A DNA stretch of 9,678 bases from CAYLZW01 sp964388085 (GTDB taxonomy: Bacteria; Myxococcota; UBA727; CAYLZW01). This document shows positions 1-9,678 of this stretch, piece by piece. The first letter of the stretch is position 1. Each line of letters starts with the position of its first letter. The notes beneath the pieces were generated by a model. It was not told the origin of the DNA. It made no database searches and was given only the letters and a program-made list of their open reading frames with translations. The stretch is taken from NCBI GenBank assembly GCA_964388085.1, contig CAYLZW010000227.1, positions 1-9,678 of the forward strand. The letters run 5' to 3'. The translations under genes and the position numbers were made by a program.

Positions 1-163
1 CGAACTCACCGTCCTCGGCGCGGTGCGGCAGGATGCGCTTGATGACGACGAGCTTTTGAAAGCCCTGCAGGCCCTCTTGCCGCGCGAGGAAGACCTCCGC
101 CATGCCGCCGTGCCCGAGCTTGCGCAGCAGCGAGTACTTCTCGGCGATGGTCGGGGAGCCCAC
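1..163 (-). CDS. Ser/Thr protein kinase, N-terminal fragment (cut by window edge)
   Basis: This is the start of a eukaryotic-like Ser/Thr kinase running off the left edge; 54 codons are visible. The translation begins GSPTIAEKYSLLRKLGHGG after the initiator and contains the ATP-binding glycine loop G17-H-G-G-M-A22 and the beta-3 lysine K42 in the motif VVIK. The pattern closely parallels the first 40 residues of the large kinase at 1194-4727 (glycine loop, VFLA, a G-F pair, then hydrophobic-K-R), so the two are paralogues. The start is a GTG at 163: the frame has a TGA at 203-205 and no other ATG, GTG or TTG before the glycine loop, and a GGAGG lies 11 nt upstream. The catalytic loop and any sensor or membrane segment lie outside the window, so specificity and topology cannot be judged. 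It sits downstream of the terminator at 228-269 and probably has its own promoter. Confidence 0.88.
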   Translation of the reverse strand, partial: MGSPTIAEKYSLLRKLGHGGMAEVFLARQEGLQGFQKLVVIKRILPHRAEDGEF

Positions 164-174
164 GGCGCGCGATG

Positions 175-179
175 CCTCC
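175..179 (-). promoter_or_regulatory. Shine-Dalgarno for the partial kinase
   Basis: Read on the minus strand this is GGAGG, 11 nt before the GTG at 163. The spacing is longer than ideal, but the in-frame TGA at 203-205 leaves no other usable start, so it supports the GTG assignment. Confidence 0.5.
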
Positions 180-227
180 GCTTGGTGCGAGCACGGGCCG
201 CATCATGACGCACGCGAGCGGCGCCGC

Positions 228-269
228 AAAAGAGCGAGGGGAGGCGGGCATCTCTGCCTACCTCCCCTC
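228..269 (-). terminator. Rho-independent terminator
   Basis: On the minus strand, GAGGGGAGG (269 to 261) pairs perfectly over 9 bp with CCTCCCCTC (244 to 236). The helix continues with a U-G wobble, one A-C mismatch and four more pairs (GGCA/TGCC), closed by a GAGA loop, which fits the stable GNRA tetraloop class. The hairpin is followed directly by GCTCTTTT (235 to 228), a short U-rich tract. It lies 129 bp after the lipoprotein stop and would end transcription from the lipoprotein, and perhaps the whole upstream minus-strand run, before the partial kinase. The T run of four is short, so termination may not be complete. Confidence 0.78.
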
Positions 270-374
270 TAGGAGCCCCGGGAACGATGCGGTTCTGTGC
301 GTAGCCTCGTCGCTGGCGGGAGCGGAGCGACGGAGGACGGGAGCGGCCCCACGTCGGGGTGTGCCCGCGCGGGT

Positions 375-391
375 GAGGGGCTTTGCCCCTC
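375..391 (-). repeat. Short perfect hairpin just after the lipoprotein stop
   Basis: GAGGGGC and GCCCCTC form a perfect 7-bp inverted repeat around a 3-nt spacer, starting 6 nt after the lipoprotein TGA (398-400) on the minus strand. No T tract follows, so it is not a classical intrinsic terminator. It could protect the mRNA 3' end or pause polymerase ahead of the stronger hairpin at 236-269. Confidence 0.45.
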
Positions 392-397
392 GAGAGA

Positions 398-970
398 TCA
401 GTCTCCCGCGACGACGTCGACGTAGCCGGTGGCGATGTCGCCGTCTTGGTAGGTCGTGAAGCTCAGGCGCTTGACCTCCGGGTTGTCGGTGGCCTCGACG
501 TCGAGGTCGACGCGCTCCGCGGGCATGTCGTAGTCCCACTGGCCGTAGCCCTGGTCACCCGAGCACGCGAGCGCGCTGACGTTCAGGTCCGAGGCCTCGC
601 CGCGGTTGTCGTCGTTCGTGAAGGTGAACGACGCGCCCGGCTCGAGCGAGGGGTGATCGATGCCGCCCATGAAGTCGAGCAGCGCCATGGCGGAGCCGCG
701 ATCGTTGCTGACGACGACCTCGAGGTTCGTGTAGCCCACGTCGTGGTAGCCGTTCAGCTCGGCGACGTCGTCCATCGCGCGCATGCTCGGGCCCATGTCG
801 CCGGCCAGGCGGCCGTTCAGGGGACGCACGCCGTCCCCGAGGTTGTTCGTGAAGTTGATGGGCGCAGCGAAGCGATCGGGATCGAGCTGCATGTTGTCGT
901 AGGGACGCTCGGTGACCATGCAGCCGGCGGTGAGCGCGAGCGCGAGCAGGGGCAAGAGGGCTTTGTTCAT
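398..970 (-). CDS. Small acidic secreted lipoprotein of unknown function
   Basis: The product is 190 residues. The N-terminus (MNKALLPLLALALTAGC) is a lipoprotein signal peptide: a lysine, a hydrophobic core, and a lipobox L-T-A-G-C with the lipidated Cys at residue 17, so the mature protein should be anchored to a membrane facing the periplasm or outside. The mature part is rich in Asp and Glu, has a single further cysteine (C136), and looks beta-strand-rich (alternating stretches near 83-88 and 113-118). I recognise no family or catalytic motif. The ATG at 970 was chosen because the signal peptide begins there and a GGGAG lies 6 nt upstream; the open frame extends further upstream but would bury the signal peptide. 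It is 223 bp downstream of the kinase-ATPase gene on the same strand and may be co-transcribed or have its own promoter. Confidence 0.85.
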   Translation of the reverse strand: MNKALLPLLALALTAGCMVTERPYDNMQLDPDRFAAPINFTNNLGDGVRPLNGRLAGDMGPSMRAMDDVAELNGYHDVGYTNLEVVVSNDRGSAMALLDFMGGIDHPSLEPGASFTFTNDDNRGEASDLNVSALACSGDQGYGQWDYDMPAERVDLDVEATDNPEVKRLSFTTYQDGDIATGYVDVVAGD

Positions 971-1193
971 CGTGGGCTCCCGGGGTGTGTTCTCTTCAGG
1001 ACCGCGACCCCAGTGTACAAGACGAATGCCAGGGGCGCTCGGCCCGACGCTCCCCCGTCTCCTTTGGAAAGCTTCGACAAGTCGCGCGCTTGGGTCGGTG
1101 TGTGACGCGCGCACATCAGGCCGCCACCATCGCGCCCCGCGCAGCGCGAGCAGAGTTGGGACCGGGCCCACGGCGAAAGAGGCACGGCGCTGA
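971..1193. other. Intergenic region between kinase-ATPase gene and lipoprotein gene
   Basis: This 223-bp spacer lies between two minus-strand genes. It contains the lipoprotein Shine-Dalgarno (GGGAG, 977-981) and no intrinsic terminator with a T tract after the kinase stop. A weak TACACT box (minus strand, 1017 to 1012) sits where a -10 might be, without a matching -35. The open frames crossing it are extensions or shadows of neighbouring genes. Confidence 0.5.
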
Positions 1194-4727
<3,534 letters not shown>

Positions 4728-4733
4728 GCGCGC

Positions 4734-4739
4734 CCTCCC
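4734..4739 (-). promoter_or_regulatory. Shine-Dalgarno for the kinase-ATPase gene
   Basis: On the minus strand a GGGGAGGG stretch ends 6-7 nt before the GTG at 4727. It lies inside the 36-bp spacer after the dehydrogenase stop, which supports independent initiation within a shared transcript and settles the non-ATG start. Confidence 0.7.
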
Positions 4740-4763
4740 CCGTCGAGCGTGCCACAGGAACGC

Positions 4764-7166
4764 TTATTCCGTGCAGCCTTCTAGCCCCTCGATCCACGCG
4801 CGCTGGACCGCGCGGGCCGGCTCCGAGATCAGCGTCGTGCCGAGCGGCGGCATCCGGCCGACGGCGTTGTTGTCGCGGTAGTGCAAGAGGCTCGCGTCCG
4901 GATCCCCGGGCTTGATGATGCGCACGCCGGCGATGCCGAAGTCCGCTCCCTGCGGAGCCACGTCGCACGCGTTCATGTCCTCGAGCGGAGTCGTGTAGCG
5001 CAGATCGATGGCGCGGCCCGTCGGTCCTCCGGGTAGGTGGCACTGCGCGCAGTTGACGTGCAGCCACGCGCGCGCGCGCTCCGCGACGTCGGCGCTCTCA
5101 TCGCTCAGGGAGGGAAAGCGCGCGTGCACCGCCGGGCTCGGCGCCGCGCCGCCGTCGAACAGCCCCCAGGCCGCGAGGGCCTCGAGCTGGTTCATGACGA
5201 CGTCGCCGTAGGCTTGCTCGCCGTTCAACTGCGCGCTCTCGAGGCCGAGCACGCCGCCGCTCGCCGGCGTATGGCACTGCTGGCATTGGCCCGGGCTCGG
5301 GAACGTCCACGTGTAGGCGATCGGCGTCGCGCCTGGCTCGAGGGTGAGCTGCAGATCGCGCGTGTCGATGTCGCTCAGCAGATCGGCGTCGCTGCCGTCG
5401 TCGCGCCAGCGGTAGGTGAACCCACGTACGCCGTCCGGCTCGACGACGATGAAGCGCGTCTCGAGGCGTACGCGCGTGGAGGGATCGCCCCAGGTGGTGT
5501 CCATCGCGAAGAGCTTGATGAGCAGGGTGCCGGCGGGGAAGCGCCACTTCGCGCTCGCGTCGAGCTCGATGGTGCCGCCGGGCGGCAGCACGACCCAGCG
5601 CTCCTTGGCCGCGCCGTCCGACCACAGCGGCATGTTGACGTCGTAGGGGACGACGCCATCGGCCGGCGTCAGCGTCGTCAGGTCGCTGAAGCAGCCGGTC
5701 GCGCTCAACGTCGCCGGCGGCGCAGCGGGCTCGGTGCCGGTGTCCACGACGCGCCAGATGTGGCCGTTCGCTTGGTAGCCGAGCAGGTAGAGCTCGCCGT
5801 CGTGGTCCTCGGCGAAGCTCGAGATGCTCTCGGGCGCCGTGAACGCGGGCACGTCGTCGCCGCTCTCCGCCGCCGGATCCCACAGCCACACGGAGCGGGA
5901 GACGTAGTCGCCGTAGAAGTACTTGCCCGCGTGCTGCGGCATGGCACCGCCGCGGTAGGCGTAGCCGCCGGTGATGCTGAGCCCCTCGTCGTGGTGGTAG
6001 ACGACGTCCGGCGCCCAGGTGCCCGTCACGCCCGCGCAGTCTTCTTCCCCCTCGGGCGGATCAAAGCAGGCGAAGCCCTCGAACACGTCCCAGCCGAAGT
6101 TCAGCTCGACGCCGCCGGCGCTCCAGGTCGCGTGCGGGACGTGGTTCACCTCCTCCCAGGTGCCCTGCCCGACGTCGGCGATCCACAGGTCACCGGAGGC
6201 CCGGTCGAAGCTGAAGCGCCATGGGTTGCGCAGCCCCCAGGCGAAGATCTCGGGTTGGTTGCCGTCGGCACCGTCGGCGAAGGGGTTGTCCGCGGGGATG
6301 CCGTAGCGCGCCGGCGCCTCCGGGTTGTCGACGTCGAGGCGCAGGAGGCTGCCGAGCCTGGTCATGGTGTTCTGTCCGTGACCGTGCGGATCGCCGCCGT
6401 CACCCCCGTCCCCGAGCCCCATGTACAGGTAGCCGTCGGGACCAAAGGCGATCATGCCGCCGTTGTGGTTGCCGTAGGGTTGGCGCTCGCGGAGGATCTC
6501 GTATTCGCTCGCCGGGTCCGCCGTGTTCGACGACGGCGCCGACATCGTGAAGCGCGACAGGATGCTGTAGAGCTGCTCGACGTTCTCTTCGTCCTCGTCC
6601 CGCTTGGTGTAGCTCAGATAGAACGTGCTGTTCGTCGTGAAGTCGGGGTGGAACGCGATGCCGAGCAGGCCGCGCTCGCCGCCGCCCGAGAACGTTCCCG
6701 TGCTGTAGTCGAGCACGGCCTGTGGCAGGTCGAGGAGCGGCGCCTTGCTGTTCACCGGATCCGACGGCTCGAAGGAATAAACCATGCCTCCCTGTTCGAT
6801 GACGACGAGGCGCGTGCTGCCAGGCAGTGGGGTCATGAACAGCGGATCGTTGAAGCTGAGGCCCGGGAACGCGTCGACCACACCGAGGCCCGCGCCGCCG
6901 GCTGGCGCCGCGTTCACGTCGCACGCAGTGGCGTAGGTGAAGGGAGGCAAGCCATTGGTGCCCGCGTCCTCGTCGTCATGGCCGGCATCCGTGGGCGGCG
7001 CGCCGCCGTCCGCGCCCGCGTCGACGACGGGCTCACCGCCGTCGAGCGCGCTGCCGCCATCCGGCAGGGGACCGCCGCAATCCGTACAGGCGGAGACCGT
7101 GACGAGCGCTGACAAGAGAGCGGGCAAAGAGAGAACCGCGGTACCGGCGCGACGGCTCAAGGTCAT
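4764..7166 (-). CDS. Secreted lipoprotein: PQQ-type sugar dehydrogenase fused to diheme cytochrome c region
   Basis: The product is 800 residues. Residues 1-27 are a lipoprotein signal peptide with lipobox V-S-A-C27. An Asp/Gly/Ala-rich spacer (about 30-72) follows. Residues about 85-475 match the glucose/sorbosone dehydrogenase beta-propeller (GSDH, PF07995 type): GERGLLGIAFHPDF, then N-H234-N-G-G with the His in the position of the catalytic base of soluble PQQ glucose dehydrogenase, GPDGYLYMGLGDGGDGGDP, and E-x-FAWGLRNPWRFSFD with the conserved Arg. Residues about 487-800 resemble the SO_2930/HNE_0200-type diheme family (TIGR03806 as I recall it): YDVNMPLWSDGAAKERW, a WRFPAGTLLIK strand, then heme motifs C628-Q-Q-C-H632 and C706-A-Q-C-H710, with M772 in GRMPP a likely axial ligand. 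Known chemistry of the parts suggests oxidation of a sugar-like alcohol or aldose with transfer to heme; the substrate is unknown. The ATG has GGAGG 5 nt upstream. The kinase-ATPase gene follows after 36 bp. Confidence 0.92.
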   Translation of the reverse strand: MTLSRRAGTAVLSLPALLSALVTVSACTDCGGPLPDGGSALDGGEPVVDAGADGGAPPTDAGHDDEDAGTNGLPPFTYATACDVNAAPAGGAGLGVVDAFPGLSFNDPLFMTPLPGSTRLVVIEQGGMVYSFEPSDPVNSKAPLLDLPQAVLDYSTGTFSGGGERGLLGIAFHPDFTTNSTFYLSYTKRDEDEENVEQLYSILSRFTMSAPSSNTADPASEYEILRERQPYGNHNGGMIAFGPDGYLYMGLGDGGDGGDPHGHGQNTMTRLGSLLRLDVDNPEAPARYGIPADNPFADGADGNQPEIFAWGLRNPWRFSFDRASGDLWIADVGQGTWEEVNHVPHATWSAGGVELNFGWDVFEGFACFDPPEGEEDCAGVTGTWAPDVVYHHDEGLSITGGYAYRGGAMPQHAGKYFYGDYVSRSVWLWDPAAESGDDVPAFTAPESISSFAEDHDGELYLLGYQANGHIWRVVDTGTEPAAPPATLSATGCFSDLTTLTPADGVVPYDVNMPLWSDGAAKERWVVLPPGGTIELDASAKWRFPAGTLLIKLFAMDTTWGDPSTRVRLETRFIVVEPDGVRGFTYRWRDDGSDADLLSDIDTRDLQLTLEPGATPIAYTWTFPSPGQCQQCHTPASGGVLGLESAQLNGEQAYGDVVMNQLEALAAWGLFDGGAAPSPAVHARFPSLSDESADVAERARAWLHVNCAQCHLPGGPTGRAIDLRYTTPLEDMNACDVAPQGADFGIAGVRIIKPGDPDASLLHYRDNNAVGRMPPLGTTLISEPARAVQRAWIEGLEGCTE

Positions 7167-7229
7167 TCAATCCTCCCGGGGACGCGGCATCTTGCCGCGC
7201 GCGCGCTCCGGTAGGAAGCGCAGGAAGGT
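7167..7229. promoter_or_regulatory. Divergent intergenic region with 7-bp inverted repeat
   Basis: Only 63 bp separate the start codons of the dehydrogenase (minus) and the PDZ protein (plus). The space holds both ribosome binding sites and a perfect inverted repeat, CGCGGCA-TCT-TGCCGCG (7183-7199), followed by an alternating CG tract. No sigma-70-like boxes are visible. The repeat could be an operator shared by both genes or a hairpin in the dehydrogenase leader; the sequence alone does not decide. Confidence 0.45.
7222..7228 (+). promoter_or_regulatory. Candidate Shine-Dalgarno with unusual spacing
   Basis: AGGAAGG ends 1 nt before the ATG at 7230, which is too close for normal use, and 13 nt before the second in-frame ATG at 7242, which is rather far. 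A second AGGAAG at 7213-7218 is 11 nt from the first ATG. The start of the downstream gene is therefore uncertain by four codons. Confidence 0.4.
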
Positions 7230-8924
7230 ATGCTCGGCAGCATGACGGGTCGCGCCACACGGGACGATGCGAGCGGTCGCCGCCTCGGCACGCGCCTCGC
7301 CGTCGCTCTGCTCGGCCTCGGGCTCGGTGTCGCGAGCTGGCTCCTGCTGTCGCAAGACAGCGGCGTGGAGCCGCCTCGGCCTGCCGCGTCCGACCGCCCC
7401 CGCGGGCCGATCGACGACGCTGAGCCCCGCGAGCCGAGCAGAGCACGCCCCCCGCTGAGCGCGTCGTCGCTGGCGACGGTGTGGGTAGAGGTGGTCTCCA
7501 GCGAAGGCGCTCCCGTCATGGGCGCGCGGGTAAAGCTCAGCGCGGCGGTGGGCACGCGAGAGCAACGCACCGACGACGGCGGCCTCAGCACCTTCGAACG
7601 CCTGTGGCCGGGGGTGTACGCCACCGAGGTCACGGCTGCGGGCTTCAAGACCCTGTCCGGTCACGAGGAGCTCCGCCCCGGTCTCGAGGAGGTCGCGTGG
7701 ACGTTTCGGCTGCAACCCGAGGCGGACGCGGCCGCCGCGCTGCGGGGCTTGGTGCGGAGCGAGGGCAAGCCGGTGGCGGGCGCGCTCGTCACGTTCCTGC
7801 GGGACGGAGTTGCGTTACCCGAGGGCGCGGCGCTCTCGAGCGCCGATGGCCGGTTCGCCCTCCCGCGCGCGGCGGCCGCGAAGGCGGACGCGCTCCTCGC
7901 GTTCCACGAGGCGCATGGGGTTACACAGCGAGCGCTGCCCGAGAGCGGCGAGGCGCTCATGGAGCTTCCCGCGCCGGGCTTCGTCGAGGGCCGCGTGCTC
8001 GACCAGCGCGGCCGTCCGCTGGCGTCGTTCCAGGTGCAAGCCCTCGTGAGCGGCCTGCCCGATGGCCTCGTGCGAGCGCTCTCGATGGCGAGCGGACACG
8101 AGGGCCGCTACGCACGCGCGGTGCAGCGACGGCTGAGCGTACCCTGGCGATCGTTCGGCGCCGACGCCGCTCTAGAAGGCGATGAGCCCCCGGCCTCGAC
8201 GGCGAGCGGCGTGCCGGGCAGCTTCCGCTTCGGGCCCGTGCCCGCCGGTCTCGTGCGCGTCGTCGCCAGCGCCGACGGTAGAGCGCCTGCGGAGGCGAGC
8301 GTGCCGGTGAAGCCGGGCGAGGTCAGCGGCGCGATCGAGCTGCGGCTCGCCGGCCCCCTCGTCGTCAGCGGCTGTGTGACCGACGCCGAGAGCGGAGAGC
8401 CGATCCGCGCCGCGCGCGTCCGGGCGGTGCGCGCGCCGGGCCCGCGCGCGCCAGGCTTCGGGGAGGCCAGCACCGGCGCCGACGGCTGCTATCGCATGCT
8501 CACGGAGCCCGACGTCCGGCACAGCGTCAGCGTGCACGCGCGCGGCTACGTGGCCGAGAGCGCCGGGGGGCTGTTCGGGCGCAGCGACGACGAGGTGCGT
8601 CGCGACTTCACCCTCGAGGCCTCCCGGGGCGCGCACCGCGCGGGCTTCAACTACGTCGGCATCGGCGCGAAGCTGAGCGCGCACGACGAGGGCGCAAAGG
8701 TCGTCGGCGTGTTCGAGAGCGGCAGCGCCGCCGGCGCGCTCGAGGAGGGCGACGTGGTCTTGCGCGTCGACGGCGTGTGGACGGAGGGTATGCCGCTCTC
8801 GCGCATCGTCGAGCTCATCGTCGGCGAGGACGGCACCGAGGTCGAGCTGCTGGTGCAGCCGAAGGGCGGCGGCCCGGTGGAGACCGTCGTGCTCGCGCGC
8901 CAACCGACCTCGTCGCGCGGTTGA
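7230..8924 (+). CDS. Membrane-anchored protein with carboxypeptidase-regulatory-like repeats and C-terminal PDZ domain
   Basis: The product is 564 residues (560 if the second ATG at 7242 is used). A basic N-terminus (several Arg among residues 8-22) precedes a hydrophobic segment at 23-40 with no clear cleavage site, so it is probably a signal anchor placing the rest outside the cytoplasm. A Pro/Arg/Asp-rich spacer is followed by about four beta-sandwich units of the carboxypeptidase regulatory/CarbopepD_reg type, near 83-140, 172-230, 250-370 and 378-445, recognised by repeating G-x-V-x-(7)-G-x-P-(V/I)-x-A-x-V and T/S-x-(A/D)-D-G-x-(F/Y) patterns. C382 and C420 in the fourth unit could form a disulfide. 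Residues about 472-560 form a PDZ domain (YVGIGAKL loop, then GSAAGALEEGDVVLRVDG). No protease triad or other catalytic domain is visible, so a binding or scaffolding role is likely but unproven. It is divergent from the dehydrogenase and convergent with the M20 gene. Confidence 0.85.
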   Translation: MLGSMTGRATRDDASGRRLGTRLAVALLGLGLGVASWLLLSQDSGVEPPRPAASDRPRGPIDDAEPREPSRARPPLSASSLATVWVEVVSSEGAPVMGARVKLSAAVGTREQRTDDGGLSTFERLWPGVYATEVTAAGFKTLSGHEELRPGLEEVAWTFRLQPEADAAAALRGLVRSEGKPVAGALVTFLRDGVALPEGAALSSADGRFALPRAAAAKADALLAFHEAHGVTQRALPESGEALMELPAPGFVEGRVLDQRGRPLASFQVQALVSGLPDGLVRALSMASGHEGRYARAVQRRLSVPWRSFGADAALEGDEPPASTASGVPGSFRFGPVPAGLVRVVASADGRAPAEASVPVKPGEVSGAIELRLAGPLVVSGCVTDAESGEPIRAARVRAVRAPGPRAPGFGEASTGADGCYRMLTEPDVRHSVSVHARGYVAESAGGLFGRSDDEVRRDFTLEASRGAHRAGFNYVGIGAKLSAHDEGAKVVGVFESGSAAGALEEGDVVLRVDGVWTEGMPLSRIVELIVGEDGTEVELLVQPKGGGPVETVVLARQPTSSRG

Positions 8925-8927
8925 ACG

Positions 8928-9678
<751 letters not shown>

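Larger units (their letters stand above)
164..397. other. Intergenic region between lipoprotein and partial kinase
   Basis: This 234-bp region holds two inverted repeats on the lipoprotein side (375-391 and 236-269, annotated separately), and probably the promoter of the partial kinase in the 62 bp between the terminator and its GTG start. I could not recognise convincing -35/-10 elements. Short ORFs here in other frames have no protein-family features. Confidence 0.6.

Noticed and set aside
1012..1017. TACACT box on the minus strand upstream of the lipoprotein as a -10 element
   Set aside because: No -35 resembling TTGACA lies 16-18 bp upstream (GAGCGC is found), so the promoter call is not supported.
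6955..7080. Repetitive Asp/Gly/Ala codons suggesting a tandem repeat or insertion in the dehydrogenase gene
   Set aside because: They encode the flexible spacer after the lipidated Cys that is common in myxobacterial lipoproteins; the units are irregular at DNA level.
5037..7112. Long plus-strand open frame (691 codons) antisense to the dehydrogenase gene
   Set aside because: The translation is Arg/Ala/Val/Glu-rich with no domain motifs. The opposite strand carries clear catalytic and heme motifs. Stop-free antisense frames are expected at this GC content.

Overview
The window is very GC-rich and densely coded. Its mix of Ser/Thr protein kinases with the G-x-G-G-M-A glycine loop, lipoproteins with Asp/Gly/Ala-rich spacers after the lipobox, and large multidomain proteins points to a myxobacterium or close relative (Myxococcota, perhaps a Sandaracinus- or Polyangium-like lineage). 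That placement is inferred from style; no rRNA or other marker gene is present.

There are six protein genes, two of them cut by the window edges. Reading left to right: (1) the first 54 codons of a Ser/Thr kinase on the minus strand, starting at a GTG; (2) a small acidic lipoprotein of unknown function (minus), followed by a convincing Rho-independent terminator; (3) a 1177-residue cytoplasmic protein (minus) that joins a complete Ser/Thr kinase to a STAND-type ATPase and a TPR array, comparable in layout to mycobacterial PknK; (4) an 800-residue secreted lipoprotein (minus) that joins a PQQ-type glucose/sorbosone dehydrogenase beta-propeller to a diheme cytochrome c region; (5) a divergently transcribed (plus) membrane-anchored protein with about four carboxypeptidase-regulatory-like beta-sandwich repeats and a C-terminal PDZ domain; (6) the C-terminal part of an M20-family, peptidase T-like protein (minus), tail to tail with gene 5.

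Genes 4 and 3 are separated by 36 bp and gene 3 has its own strong Shine-Dalgarno sequence, so they very likely form an operon, possibly continuing to the lipoprotein (223 bp further) and ending at the terminator at 228-269. Genes 4 and 5 share a 63-bp divergent intergenic region that holds a perfect 7-bp inverted repeat. Genes 5 and 6 converge with 3 bp between stop codons.

The most interesting elements are the dehydrogenase/diheme fusion, which could pass electrons from a sugar-like substrate to an outside acceptor within one polypeptide; its pairing with a kinase-STAND-TPR switch protein; and the M20 protein, in which two positions that are His in peptidase T appear to be Ser and Glu. I found no tRNA, rRNA, CRISPR array, insertion sequence or integrase. 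No stretch longer than about 235 bp lacks a gene.
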